Positions 1-11,422 of a DNA stretch of 17,084 nucleotides are shown here, in pieces; positions within the stretch are counted from its first letter, which is position 1, and each line of letters starts with the position of its first letter. Where the stretch lies: assembly GCA_022578965.1 (NCBI GenBank), contig MU400977.1, forward strand, positions 1 through 17,084. Direction: 5' to 3'. The notes beneath the pieces were generated by a model. The model searched no databases and was not told where the DNA came from. It saw only the letters and a list, made by a program, of their open reading frames with translations. The position numbers were made by a program, and so were the translations under genes. This DNA comes from Xylaria sp. FL1777. Taxonomy: Eukaryota > Ascomycota > Sordariomycetes > Xylariales > Xylariaceae.

Positions 1-408
1 ATATTAATATATTAAGTTATTTTTATAAAAAATAAAGTTTAAAAGCTTTAAAAAGCAAATAAAATATTTAGTAAATATTAAAAAAATAAAAAAAAACGCT
101 TATAAAATAAAAAAAGTTTTATAATAAAAAATGCAATAAATTTAATAGTTTAAAAAAATATATAAAACTTAATATAGTTATAAACATTAAAAAATTATAA
201 TAATAATAAATTAAATATATTATATTAGCAATAATATAAATAATATAGCAAAACTAGCTATAATATAAAAACTTATAATAAAAATATAAAAATAAATAAT
301 AAATTAAAATCTAATTAATTTTTAATAATATTTGCTTTAGTTATAAAGTTATTAATAATTAAATATAATAATACTATAAAAAATAGCTAATTTATTTAAA
401 TAAGTTGC
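1..408. other. AT-rich flank without a gene
   Basis: No reading frame of meaningful length is visible on either strand. The few G and C residues are nearly all in GCT, AGC, GCA or ACT contexts, as in the decayed repeats further right, so this is probably old mutated repeat sequence. I found no clear match to the other parts of the window by eye. Confidence 0.6.
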
Positions 409-972
409 TTATTTATAAATAATATTAATTTTTATATTAATTTAATATTAATAATTAATATATATTTATTTATAATAATTAAATTTATTTATTAAAATAT
501 TTTATTTATTAAAATTAATATTAATAATTTAATTAATTAAAAAATTAATATTTTTATATTAATATTAAAAATAAAAAATATTTTAAAAAATAAAATATAA
601 TAAAATAAATAAATTATATAAATTAATAATATAAATTATTATTAATTATTTTTTATTATTAAATTATATTATTTTATATTTTTTATATTAATTAATATAT
701 ATAATAATTATATATAAATAAATTTAATTTATTATAAATTTAATTTTATTAAAATTTTAAATATTATTATTATATATAATATATTATATTTTTATATATA
801 TATATTATATAATTTATTTATATATATAATTTATTTATAAAATATATTAATTAATATTAATAAAATTATTTTTAAATATTTTATTATATTAAATAAAAAA
901 TATAATATTTTTTTTTTTTTTAAATATTATTATAATATTATAAATTAATTATTTAATTATATTTAAATAAAA
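409..972. other. 564-bp tract of pure A and T
   Basis: Between the C at 408 and the G at 973 there is not a single G or C. The tract is not a simple repeat: it mixes TAATTA, TATATA, short A or T homopolymers and ATTATT runs, with a T homopolymer near 910-921. It ends about 25 bp before the sharp left edge of the large repeat at 998. Possible explanations are complete exhaustion of C and G by a mutator, an AT-only satellite or centromere-like segment, or organelle-derived DNA. The sequence alone does not choose between them. Confidence 0.95.
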
Positions 973-1302
973 GCTTATATTAAAGGTAGCTTTAGCTATC
1001 TTTTTGTTCCTTGGGTTAAAGTTAGCAGCATGTTTATACGTTTAACTTAGTAAAAATTTTCATTGATTTTTTTACTAATAGCTTTTATGCTTAATTATTT
1101 GCTAGCTTTGCATGCTTTTATCTTTGTAATCCGCTAGCTTAGCGTAATAGTACCCCTGCATTGCTTTATTTAAAGCTAATTATTTTTTTTTTGCTGCTTA
1201 ATATACTTAATTTTTTATATATTAACCTTTCTGCAACACTACAACCTTTTTGATGCACATTATAAAAATTTGTTTATAAATTTTATTGCTTGTTACTATT
1301 GC

Positions 1303-1326
1303 TTTTTTTTTTTTTTTTTTTTTTTT
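1303..1326. repeat. 24-base T homopolymer in copy 1
   Basis: An unbroken run of 24 Ts lies in the 3' part of the presumed minus-strand gene. The equivalent place in copy 3 (6601-6621) has 21 Ts. In the fragment copy (about 6151-6176) the run is interrupted by Cs, which suggests the homopolymer arose from a mixed pyrimidine tract by C-to-T mutation. Confidence 0.9.
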
Positions 1327-1446
1327 CCGTTTTTATTACATTTGCATTTTTATTGTAGCTTGTTTTCTTTTAAGTTACGCGCTATTATTAAGCTTATTCT
1401 TTAATGCTTGTTTAGTGCTTATTTAACGCTTTTTTAGCTCTTTTTT

Positions 1447-1534
1447 AGCGCTTTTATTTGTTATATTGCTATTTTTGCTTGCTTTTTTTTAGCGCTTTTA
1501 CTTATTGTATTACTATTTCTGCTTGCTTTACTGT
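1447..1534. repeat. Two 44-bp tandem units in copy 1
   Basis: Units begin with AGCGCTTTTA at 1447 and 1491, a period of 44. Both contain the segment GTATTACTATTT or its mutated form, followed by GCTTGCTTT. The same pair occurs in copy 3, so the duplication predates the copies. Because 44 is not a multiple of three, the repeat would shift a reading frame, which argues that this part is non-coding or that one unit is a late duplication. Confidence 0.75.
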
Positions 1535-2471
1535 TTTTTTTGTAGCTTAATTACTATGTTTTTATTAGCTGCTAAATATAATCAGCAGAAATGCAAAATA
1601 GCTTAAGCATAACAAATTGTTAAACTAAAATAAAAAGCTGCTTAACTTTTTAGTTAATTTTATATTCTTTTTTTTAACTTGTTTTTTAATAAAAACACTT
1701 TAGCACTTATATATTTTTATGCCTTTATTTTACTGCTTTTAACTTTTAATTTGCTTTTATACTACTATTATTTTACTTGTAGCTAATTTTGCTTATTTTT
1801 CTTTTTTTTTTTTATAAACGTTTTGTTTTTAACTACTTAATTTTCTTTTATTTATTTTTAAGTGCTATTACTACTTTTTATTTCTTTGTTTAGGCAATCT
1901 TTAAAACTGCTATATATAAATAGCTTTGCTTTTTTAAATTTAAACAATAGTAATGCTATAAATTTTAAACTGCTTAAACCGGAATTTTTTTTTTTTTTTG
2001 CTTTTTTTGCTCGTTTTTAATCCTAAAGTTTCTTTAGTTCTAATAACTTAAGCTTTCTTAATAGCAACAAAAATAATAGCACTGTTTCAAACGCCTTAGA
2101 ACTAATTATTTTTCTTTTTTTAATCTTTTTTTTGTTTTTTATGCTTTATATTTTAAATAAGCTTATTGCTTTATTGCTTAACTTTTTTTTTACTTTGTTA
2201 TAGTAAAATTTCTTTGTTTTTATTGCTAGCAAAGCTTTTATTTTTAATAAGCATTATTTTTTTGCTTTTGCTTTTTTTTTTTTATTACTAGTTTACTATA
2301 ATTAGCTTAGCTAGCAGTTTTTTCTTTTATTTAATAATGTGTATTATTATATATAAAAATAAATTCTATATTTTTACTTCTATTAATGCAACTATAGTAT
2401 GTTTTATTTTTTGTTTTTTTTATTTCTTTTTATTTTTGTTTATATTGTTAGCTTATTTATACTTCTAGAAC

Positions 2472-2553
2472 GGCCTTTAGAAAACAAAATATCTTAGGAC
2501 CTAAAGTCTTTTTAAAAACTTTAGGTCTTAAAATATTTTATTTTTTAAAGGCC
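2472..2553. repeat. Palindrome in copy 1 spacer (36-bp arms)
   Basis: The left arm (2472-2507) and right arm (2518-2553) are reverse complements at 32 of 36 positions, with a 10-base loop. All four mismatches are transitions (G/A or C/T). Both ends carry GGCC, which is striking in such AT-rich DNA. It sits in the one spacer where copies 1 and 3 diverge by more than transitions. A related palindrome is at the same place in copy 3. Confidence 0.9.
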
Positions 2554-5500
2554 CTTTCTTTTTTGTTCTTTTTAGTTTTAAAGTAATTAATCTTTTATAA
2601 GCTATTCTTTTTTTTTTTATAGTTTCTATTTCTATTCTTAGATTTATAATACTAATTTTTTTCTATAAATAAAGTAATAAATATAGCTAGCTATACATTA
2701 AAACATATAACTTATTATTTTATACAAAGCTTTTTAGCTTTTTATATTAATTTTTTAAAACAAAATAATTTTATTAACCTTTCTTTATTTTGTACTAAGC
2801 TAAAAGCGCTATAAATTTCTTTTTAGCATACTTTTTTTAATGCTAATAAGCTTACGTTTTTTTTTTTGTTTACTAAAGCCTTTTATTATAATATTTACTA
2901 ATAAATGTATATTATTTGTTAATATAATATTAATAGCTATATTATTTAGCTTTGTTTTTTTGCTGCATTTTTTTTAGCAACATTAAATTTAAATTATTTA
3001 TTTTTTTTTTAATTTATTTTTTTTTAAAATTTATACTGCATTTTTAATTCAGTAGAACTTTATAAAACTCAAAATTTGCGGCTTAGCTTCTTTAAATATA
3101 GTCCTAATAATACTGTTTATTTTGTTTTTTTTTATTTTTTTTTAATTTTTAAACACTAAACTACTTATTTGCTATTTAAAATACAAAAATAGTTCGTAAA
3201 AAACTATATGTTATTTGCTTTGCATGCTTTTTATTTATTTATAATTATTGCTTAGTACTTTATTAGTTTTGCTTAAGCTAAAGCAAAAGCAAGCATTTAG
3301 CAAGCTTTAGCAAAAAACTTTAGCTTTTTTTAATATATTTAGTTATAATACGCTATTCTATACAAATATATAAAACTGTTTTAAAACTACTTTAAAACTT
3401 TATATAATTAATATTTGTTTAGCTATTTTACTAGCTTTATTTTTTTTTTATAAAAACATAATATTAAAGATATAACTATAAGCTACTTAATAAAAAATGC
3501 TTTGTAAAAATTTTATATAAATTATCTTTTAATAACAAACTAGCAGCATTTTTACTTTAATGCTATATAAGTTAACTTTGCTTTTTAAAACGTGCTTTAT
3601 ATTATTAAACCTTTTTACTTAACTAATAATATAATACTTTTATATACTTTGCTTTATAAGTTAGCATGCTTAGCTAAAAAAGCATATAATAACAATTGCT
3701 TATTTTAAGAATATTGTTAAATTTTTTATTTATAATACTTATTTTAAAATATAAAAAAGCTAAAAATAATAAAAACTATGCTAGCTAGCTTTTAAATTAA
3801 AAAAGTAGCCTTATGTTAAGTTAAGTTATATAATTTTTATAAGCAGCATATATAAATACCTATAAAAAGATTTTATTTTTTTAATTTATTATAGTTTAAT
3901 TTGTTGTTTTTTAGCTTAAATTTACTAAAATAATACTACTAAAGCAAAGCTTACTTATTAATACAAAAAGCAGTACTACTTAATTTTTTTTTTTTTTTTA
4001 ACGCCTTTTAGTTTTATAAAAGCTAGCTATATTATATATTATTTACTTTATTTAATGCTTTTATGTTGCTTTACTATAATATATGCTATAAATATTATAT
4101 GCTTTAGTTTTATATTATAACTGCTATAAACTTTTATAAACTGCTTTTTTAATAAATTATTTGCTTGTTTTTACTAATTAATTTTACTACTTATAACTTT
4201 TTTTTTCTTGTTTTAATATATTAACTAAATAATTTTTTGCTTGCTTATACTATTTGCTTTATTAAGTTTATTAAAAAGCTAGCAATATTTGCATTGCTTA
4301 ATAGTAATACACTATTAAAGCAGTTTATTACTACTAAATGTATTAAATATATGCTTACTAACTAAGTATTGTTTACTTTTTTTAAGCAAACTTATATTAA
4401 TAGTGTTTTTTTTTAAGTATTATAGCTATAGTATACTACTTAGAATTGCTGCATAGCTAACAAGTTAAAAAAGCTATTATAAAGGCTTAGCTTAAAGAAT
4501 ATAGTGCAAAAATATAGCATGCTATAAGTACTAAACAACATATTTAAGTAGCATATTTTTTAACTTATAAATTATACTTTAAAGCAGCTTTTTTTATTTT
4601 TTTTTAAGCGTTAAAATTAACTAAAAATAACCTAGTAAAATATAACGCAAAGTATACTTAACATAAATAAGCAGTTTAAAACAACACTACTAAAGAACTT
4701 TTAAAACATTGCTAACTATATTACTATTTCTATTAAATATTATAAAGCATAGCTACTACATAATAAAACCTTTAAGCTTATATTATAGTTAGTTATTTAT
4801 ATATATAACCTAAAGTTTTTTAAAGCTTATAAGCTATATTTTAAAAAGCTTAAGCTTTTTTACTAAAAATAATGCAATATTTTATATAAAAGCTAGCTAA
4901 ACTATATATAAAGCTACTTTTAACTTTTTAGCTTATTTAACATTTACTACATTTATTTTTAGGTTTTTGCTGCTTTAAGCAAAACTAAAGTTAAAAGCCT
5001 TTAAGCAAAAAAAACAGCGCTATTTAATAATGCTAACCTTTTACTTTCTGCCTTTGCATAATAGCAAAAACTAAAAATAAAAACTTATAACTTTAGCAAT
5101 TATAACACAAATAAATACTAAAGCTAGTTTATATATATAGCATTAATGCTTAGCGTTTTAAATAACTATGCTAATTAATTAAACAAAAGCTTTGTTTTTT
5201 AGTATTATAAAGTTTAAAAAGCTTAGCTTGCTATATTTACTAGCAGAAATATTATATGCTTATTTTTTAACAACTAGTTTAATTATTGTTAAGCATATAT
5301 TAACTTTTATATTTTTATTACGCTAAACTTTAAAAAAACTAAGTTTTTTTATGTTTAATTGTTTAAGCATATTACTACATAATTAAATTTCTTTAGTTTT
5401 AAATATAGCTGCTTAAAGCTATTATGCTATAACATAATAAAAAAAAAGCTATTATATAACAATATAAGTTATTTATTTAAAAAAGCTTTAGTAGCTATTA

Positions 5501-5845
5501 TATTAATATACTTGCTATTATTGCTTAATTAAGTTTGTAATATTGCTATATAAGCATGCTATAATATATACTAATATATTATAACACTTATATAATAAAA
5601 ACGTAATGCTTTTTATTTTAGCTTTAATGCTATGCTTTAGTATTTATTTAACTATTGTAGCAAAGGTTTTTTATGCATGTTTTTTAAATAGCTTTTTTAT
5701 ATATTTATTAAGTAACTTATTATGTTCTTTTAACTGCATACATTTTGCTTTAGCACATTTTTTAATGCTATAGAACTGTTATTTTTTTTTATTAACTTAT
5801 TAGCGTAGCTTAAACTAAAAAACTTAAGAGCTAATAGCTTAGTAA

Positions 5846-6290
5846 ATCTTTCTGTTCCTTAGGTTAAAGTTAGTAGCATGTTTATATGTTTAACTTAGTA
5901 AAAATTTCCATCGATTTTCTTACTAACAGCTTTTATGCTTAATTATCTGCTAGCTTTGTGTGCTTTTATCCCTATAATCTGCTAGCTTAACGTAATAGTA
6001 CTTCTGCATTGCTTTATTTAAAGCTAATTATCTTTTTTTTGCTGCTTAATATACTTAATCTTTTATATATTAACCTTTTTGTAATACTACAACCCTTTTA
6101 ATGCATATTATAAAAATTTGTTTATAAATTTTATTTTTTGTTACTATTGCTTTTTTTTCCTTTTTTTCTTTTTTTCATTCTTATTGCATTTATATTTCTG
6201 TTATAGCTTGTTTTTTTTTAAGTTACGCGTTATTATTAAGCTTATTTTTTAGTGCTTATTTAATGCCCGTTTAGCGCTTTTTTAGCTTTT
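5846..6290 (-). repeat. Repeat fragment, copy 2 (445 bp)
   Basis: This segment matches 998-1442 and 6291-6735 and is inserted exactly between copies 1 and 3. It starts at the same edge as both (ATCTTTCTGTTCC) and breaks off after a TTTTTTAGCTTTT segment, where copy 3 begins. Relative to the other copies it shows transitions only, and it keeps several Cs lost elsewhere (for example TTTCCATCGATTTTC near 5905). On the presumed coding strand it holds only the 3' end of the gene. It could be the remnant of unequal crossing-over or of nested tandem insertion. Confidence 0.9.
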
Positions 6291-6739
6291 ATCTTTCTGT
6301 TCCTCGGGTTAGGGTTAGCAGCGTGTTCATGCGTTTGACTTAGTGAAAATTTCCATTGATTTTCTTACTAACAGCTTTTATGCCTAATTATTTGCTGGCT
6401 TTGCGTGCTTTTATTTCTGTAATCCGCTAGCTTAGCGTAACAGTACTTCTGCATTGCTCTATTTAAAGCTAATTATCTTTTTTTTGCTGCTTAATATACT
6501 TAATTTTTTACGTATTAACTTTTTTGCAATACTACAACCCTTTTGATGTACATTATGAAAATTCATTTATAAATTTTATTTTTTGTTACTATTGCTTTTC
6601 TTTTTTTTTTTTTTTTTTTTTATCTTTATTGCACTTGTATTTCTGTTATAGCTTGTTTTTTTTTAAGTTGCACGCTATTATTAAGCTTATTTTTTAGTGC
6701 CTGTTTAATATTTGTTTAGCGCTTTTTTAGCTTTTTTTT

Positions 6740-6827
6740 AGCGTTTCTACTTGTTGTATTACTATTTTTGCTTGCTTTTTTTTAGCGCTTTTATTTGTTA
6801 TATTGCTATTTCTGCTTGCTTTACTGT
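6740..6827. repeat. Two 44-bp tandem units in copy 3
   Basis: Units begin at about 6740 (AGCGTTTCTA) and 6784 (AGCGCTTTTA), a period of 44, equivalent to 1447-1534 in copy 1. The two units differ from each other and from copy 1 by transitions. Confidence 0.7.
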
Positions 6828-7761
6828 TTTTTTTATAGCTTAATTATTATGCTTTTATTAGCTGCTAAACGTAATTAATAAAAACGTAAAAAAGTTTAAG
6901 CATAACAAATTGTTAAACTAAAACAAAAAGCTGCTAAACTTTTTAATTAATTTTGTATTTTTTTTTTTAACTTGTTTTTTAATAAAAACACTTTGGCACT
7001 TATATATTTTTATCTTTTTATTTTACTGCTTTTAACTTTTAATTTGCTTTTGTATTACTGTTATTTTATTTAGAGCTAATTTTGCTTATTTTTTTTTTTT
7101 TTTTTTATAAATGTTTTGTTTTTAATTACTTAATTTTTTTTTATTTATTTTTAAGTGCTATTGCTACTTTTTACTTTTTTGTTTAAGCAATCTTTAGAAC
7201 TGCTATATATAAATAGCTTTGCTTTTTTAAATTTAAACAATAGTAATGCTATAAATTTTGAACTGCTTAAACTAGAACTTTCTTTTTTTTTTGCTTTTTT
7301 TGCTTGTTTTTAATTCTAAAGTTTCTTTAGTTCTAGTAATTTAGGCTTTCTTAATAGCAACAAAAGTAATAGCACTATTTTAAACGCTTTAAAACTAATT
7401 ATTTCTTTTTTTTTGATTTTTTTTTTGTTTTTTACGTTCTGTATTCTAAATAAACCTGTTGCTTTATTGCTTAACTTTTTTTTTACTTCATTACAGCAAA
7501 ATTTTTTTGTTTTTATTGCTAGCAAAGCTTTTATTTTTAACAAAAATTGTTTTTTTACTTTTGCTTTTTTTTCTTTACTACTAGTTTACTATAATTAGCT
7601 TAGCTAGCAGTTTTTTTTTTTATTTAATAATACGCATTATTATATATAAAAACAAATTTTATACTTTTACTTTTATTAATGCAACTATAGTATGCTTTAT
7701 TTTTTATTTTTTTTGTGTTTTTTTATTTTTATTTGTATTTTTAAACTGCTTATATATATAT

Positions 7762-7858
7762 AAAGGCCTATAAAAAACTAAATATTTTAGAACATATAGT
7801 CTTTTTTAAAAAAAAAAAGACTATATGTTTTAAAATATTTAGTTTTTTATAAGCCTTT
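7762..7858. repeat. Palindrome in copy 3 spacer (about 46-bp arms)
   Basis: The left arm (7762-7807) and right arm (about 7813-7858) are reverse complements with only about two transition mismatches in the non-homopolymer part. The loop is a few As. It starts with AAAGGCC and contains the core AAAAAACTAAATATTTTA. The position matches the palindrome of copy 1, but the sequence differs by paired transversions that keep the arms complementary. Confidence 0.92.
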
Positions 7859-10800
7859 ACTCTTTTATTTCTTTTGTTCTTTTTATTTCTTAAATATTTA
7901 GTTTTTTGTACGCTATTTTTTTTCTTTATATATTTTTTATTTATTTTATTATATTTACTATATTAATTTATTTATATAAAAGAAATAATTAATATAGCTA
8001 GCTATATATTAAAACATATAACGAATTATTTTATATAAAGCTTTTTAACTCTTTATATTGATTTTTTAAAACATAATAATTTTACTAACATTTTATTATT
8101 TTGTTTTAAGCTAAAAGCTTTATAGATCTTTTTTTAGCATACTTTTTTTAATGCTAATAAGCTTAAGCTTTCTTTTTTATTTACTAAAGCCTTTTGTTAT
8201 AATATTTATTAATAAATATATATTACTTATTAATATAATATTAATAGCTATTTTATATAGCTTTGTTTTTTTGCTATATTTTTTTTAGCAATATTTACTT
8301 TAAGTTATTTATTTTTGTTTTAATTTTTTATTGCTTAAAATGCATACTGCATTTTTAACTTAGTAAAACTTTATAAAACCTAGAATTTGCAGCTTAGCTC
8401 TTTTTAATATAGTTTTAATAACTATGTTTATTTTCTTTTTTTTTACTTTTTTTTGATTTTTAAATATTAAACTACTTATTTGCTATTTAAAATATAAAAA
8501 CAGTTCGTAAAGAACTATATGCTATTTGTTTTGCATGCTTTTTGTTTTTTTGCAATTATTGCTTAATATTTTATTAGTTTTGCTTAAGCTAAAGCAAAAG
8601 CAAATATTTAGCAAGCTTTAGCAAAAAGCTTTAGCTTTTTTAAGTATACTTAGTTATAGTACGCTATTTTATACAAATATATAAAACTGTTTTAAAATTA
8701 CTTTAAAACCTTATATAATTAGTATTTGTTTAGCTATTTTGCTAGCTTTATTTTTTTTTTATAAAAACATAATATTAAAAATATAATTACAAGCTACTTA
8801 GCAAAAAGTGCTTTATAGAAATTTTATACGAACTATTTTTTAATAGTAAACTAATAGTACTTTTATTTTAACGTTACGTAAGTTAATTTTGCTTTTTAAA
8901 ACGTGCTTTATATTATTAAACCTTTTTACTTAACTAATAATATAATACTTTTGTTTATTCTGCTTAATAAGTTAGCATGTATAGTTAAAATAGCTTATAA
9001 TAATAATAGCTTATTTTAAAAATATTGTTTATATTTATATTTATAATATATGTTTTAAGATGTAAAAAAGCTAAAAATAGTAAAAACTACTTTAGCTAGC
9101 CTTTATATTAAAAAAATAGCCTTGTTTAAGGTTAAAATGTATAATTTTTATAAGCAATATATATAAACATTTATAAAAAAATTTTATTTTTTTGATTTAT
9201 TGTAGTTTGATTTGCTGCCTTTTAGTTTAAACTTATTTAAATAATACTACTAAAGCAAAGCTAAAATATTAATGCAAAAAGTAATATTACCTGATTTTTT
9301 TTTTTTTTTTAATGCTTTTTAGTTTTATAAAAGCTAGTTATACTATATATTATTTACTTTGTTTAATGCTTTTATGCTGCTTTATTATAATATACGCTAT
9401 AAATATTATATGCTTTAGTTTTATATTATAATTGCTATAGATTTTTATAAACTGCTTTTTTAGCAAACTACTTACTTGTTTTTGCTAACTAATTTTACTA
9501 CTTATAACTTTTTTTTTTTTGTTTTAATATATTAGCTAAATAACTTTATGCTTACTTTTGCTATTTGTTTTATTAAGCTTATTAAAAAGCTAGCAATATT
9601 TGCACTTTTTAATAGCAGTGCACTACTAAAGCAGTTTAATACTATTAAATATACTAAATATATATATACAAACTAAATATTGCTTACTTTTTTTAAGCAA
9701 ACTTATATTAGCAGTATTTTTTTTTAAGTACTATAACTATAACATATTACTTAAAATTACTGCATGCTTAACAGGTTAAAAAAGCTATTATAAAAGCTTA
9801 GCTTAAAGAACATAGTGCAAAAGTATAGCATGTTATAAGTGCTAAACAATATATTTAAGTAGTATATTTTTTAACTTATAAGTTATGCTTTAAAGCAGCT
9901 TTGCTTATTTTTTTTTAAGCGTTAAAATTAACTAAAAATAACTTAGCAAAATATAACATAAAGTATACTAAGCATAAATAAGCAATTTAAAACAATACTA
10001 CTAAATAACTTTTAAAACATTGCTAACTATACTATTATTTTTGCTAAACATTATAAAGCATAGCTACTACATAGCAAAACTTTTAAGTTTGCATTATAGT
10101 TAATTGCTTGCGCATATAATTTAAAGTTTTTTAAAGCTTATAAGTTATATTTTAAAAAGCTTAAGCTTTTTTACTAAGCATAATATAATATTTTATATAA
10201 AAGCTAGCTAAACTATATACAAAGCTACTTTTAATTTTTTAGCTTATTTAATGTTTACTATATTTATTTTTAGGTTTTTAGTGCTTTAAGCAAAACTAAG
10301 GTTAAAAGCTTTTAAGCAAACAAAACAGCGCTATTTAATAATGCTAACTTTTTACTTTTTGTTTTTGTACAATAATAAAAACTAAAAACAAAAACTTATA
10401 ATTTTAGCAATTATAACACAAATAAACGCTAAAGCTAGTTTATATATGTAGCATTAATGCTTAATGCTTTAAATAATTATGCTAGTTAATTAAACAAAAG
10501 CTTTACTTTTTAGTATTATAAGGTTTAAAAAGTTTAGCTTGCTATATTTACTAGTAAAAACATTATATGTTTGTTTTTTAATAACTAGTCTAACTATTAT
10601 TAAATATATGCTAGCTTTTATATTTTTATTACGCTAAACTTTAAAAAAACCAAGTTTTTTTATGTTTAATTATCTAAGCATATTACTATAAAGTTAGATT
10701 TTTTTAGTTTTAAATATAACTACTTAAAGCTATTGCGCTATAATATAGTAAAAAAAAAGCTATTATATAATAACATAAGTTATTTATTTAAAAAAGCTTT

Positions 10801-11155
10801 AATAGTTACTATATTAATATATTTATTGCAGTTGCTTAATTAAGTTTATAATGCTACTATATAAGCATGCTATAATATATACTTATATGTTATAATACTT
10901 ATGTAATAAAAACGCAATGCTTTTTATTTTAGTTTTAATGCTATGCTTTAATATTTATTTAACTATTGCAGCAAAAGTTCTTTGCGCATGTTTTTTAAAC
11001 AGCTTTTTTATATACTTACTAAACAACTTACTATGTTTTTTTAACTACGTATATTTTGCTTTAGCATATTTTTTAATACTGCAGAACTGCTATTTTTTTT
11101 TGTTAATTTATTAGCGCAGCTTAAACTAAAAAACTTAAAAGCTAATAGTTTAGTA

Positions 11156-11313
11156 CTAGCATTTAAGTTGCTATATAAAATAAGCATATTAACAGAGAAA
11201 ATCTTTATAAAATATGTAATATTATGCAAAAAGCTAAACATAAAGCTAACTATATAACGTAAGCTAGCAAAAAAGCTAACTAATAGCAGTAAAACTAGCA
11301 AAAAAAGGAACAA
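11156..11313 (-). other. Sequence of copy 3 absent from copy 1
   Basis: The homology with copy 1 stops at AGTA (11152-11155), where copy 1 runs into the fragment copy. The minus-strand frame starting at 11313 crosses this boundary without interruption, so this is probably the original 5' end of the element gene, lost from copy 1 at the junction. Confidence 0.55.
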
Positions 11314-11422
11314 AATAAACGTTATAAATAATATAAAGCTAAAAACAAACAGTAGTTATAATTCTAATAATTATAAGTAACTATAGTAAAACCTAGAACT
11401 AAAATATAACTAATAAAAACTA

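Larger units (their letters stand above)
998..5845 (-). repeat. Large repeat, copy 1 (about 4.85 kb)
   Basis: This copy aligns with 6291-11155 almost colinearly over its whole length. The start (ATCTTTTTGTTCC at 998, ATCTTTCTGTTCC at 6291) and the end (homology stops at about 5844, just before copy 2, and at about 11155) can be placed by eye. Outside the spacer at about 2430-2690, the differences I checked are nearly all C/T or G/A transitions, and each copy keeps Cs and Gs the other has lost. That is expected for independent RIP-type mutation of two copies of one progenitor. By eye, identity is about 85-90 percent. The strand given is that of the presumed gene. No terminal inverted repeats or target-site duplications were found. 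Confidence 0.9.
998..5845 (-). pseudogene. Decayed gene(s) of repeat copy 1, product unrecognised
   Basis: The minus strand is purine-rich through about 1000-4300. It gives long stretches interrupted only by TAA and TAG, as expected where CAA, CAG or TGG codons have mutated. Near the 3' end (998-1260) a frame reads through residues such as LILSSKKKIISFK and ends in a Glu/Gln/Lys-rich tail. Near 2040-2270 a Lys-rich frame matches the one in copy 3. Upstream (about 2700-5840) more than one minus frame reads plausibly, so frameshifts or introns are likely and the protein cannot be reconstructed. Copy 1 lacks the first roughly 160 bp of the frame that copy 3 keeps at 11156-11313. I do not recognise a transposase, reverse transcriptase or integrase motif. 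The + strand also reads semi-openly in places, so strand assignment is an inference. Confidence 0.4.
6291..11155 (-). repeat. Large repeat, copy 3 (about 4.87 kb)
   Basis: This is the direct repeat of copy 1. At its left edge it is the least mutated of the three, retaining CTCGGG, GCGTG and CATGCG where copy 1 has transitions. Homology with copy 1 ends at about 11155, but the surviving minus-strand reading frame runs on to 11313, so the original element was probably longer and copy 1 is the truncated one. Confidence 0.9.
6291..11313 (-). pseudogene. Decayed gene(s) of repeat copy 3, product unrecognised
   Basis: This is the most complete version of the minus-strand gene content. Two stretches remain open from a Met. 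One is 11313-11041 (90 codons, beginning with a strongly hydrophobic segment of about 25 residues, then a polar Lys/Ser/Asn-rich part). The other is 7543-7316 (75 codons, Lys-rich, with the same frame visible in copy 1). Downstream of the first stretch the frame continues with mostly TAA/TAG interruptions, for example LLLQ-stop-LNKY followed by SIALKLK. The spacer at about 7725-7985 may separate two genes. No domain was recognised. The surviving short frames should not be taken as functional proteins: they lie inside homology that is clearly decayed in both copies. Confidence 0.4.

Noticed and set aside
998..6290. LTR retrotransposon: 998-1442 and 5846-6290 as 445-bp long terminal repeats around a 4.4-kb interior
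   Set aside because: Copy 3 starts with the same 445 bp but has none after 11155. There are no TG...CA ends or target duplications, the 445-bp segment appears to be the 3' part of a gene, and I see no reverse transcriptase, integrase or protease motif.
6306..6318. GGGTTAGGGTTAG, two telomere-like TTAGGG units at the edge of repeat copy 3, suggesting a telomere-linked element
   Set aside because: Only two units are present. Copies 1 and 2 have mutated versions, and on the minus strand the segment falls in the presumed coding tail, where TAA CCC TAA CCC can be mutated CAA CCC CAA CCC. Transition mutation explains it without telomeric origin.
7413..7598. 61-codon + strand reading frame
   Set aside because: It is rich in Phe and Leu from T-rich DNA, antisense to the Lys-rich minus frame found in both copies, and not conserved as open in copy 1.
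10917..11114. 65-codon + strand reading frame with a hydrophobic product; first considered as a reverse transcriptase active site (LLNNLL)
   Set aside because: Copy 1 has LLSNLL at this place, so the ancestral residue was Ser rather than Asp. It is antisense to the minus-strand frame from 11313 and the hydrophobicity follows from T-rich sequence.
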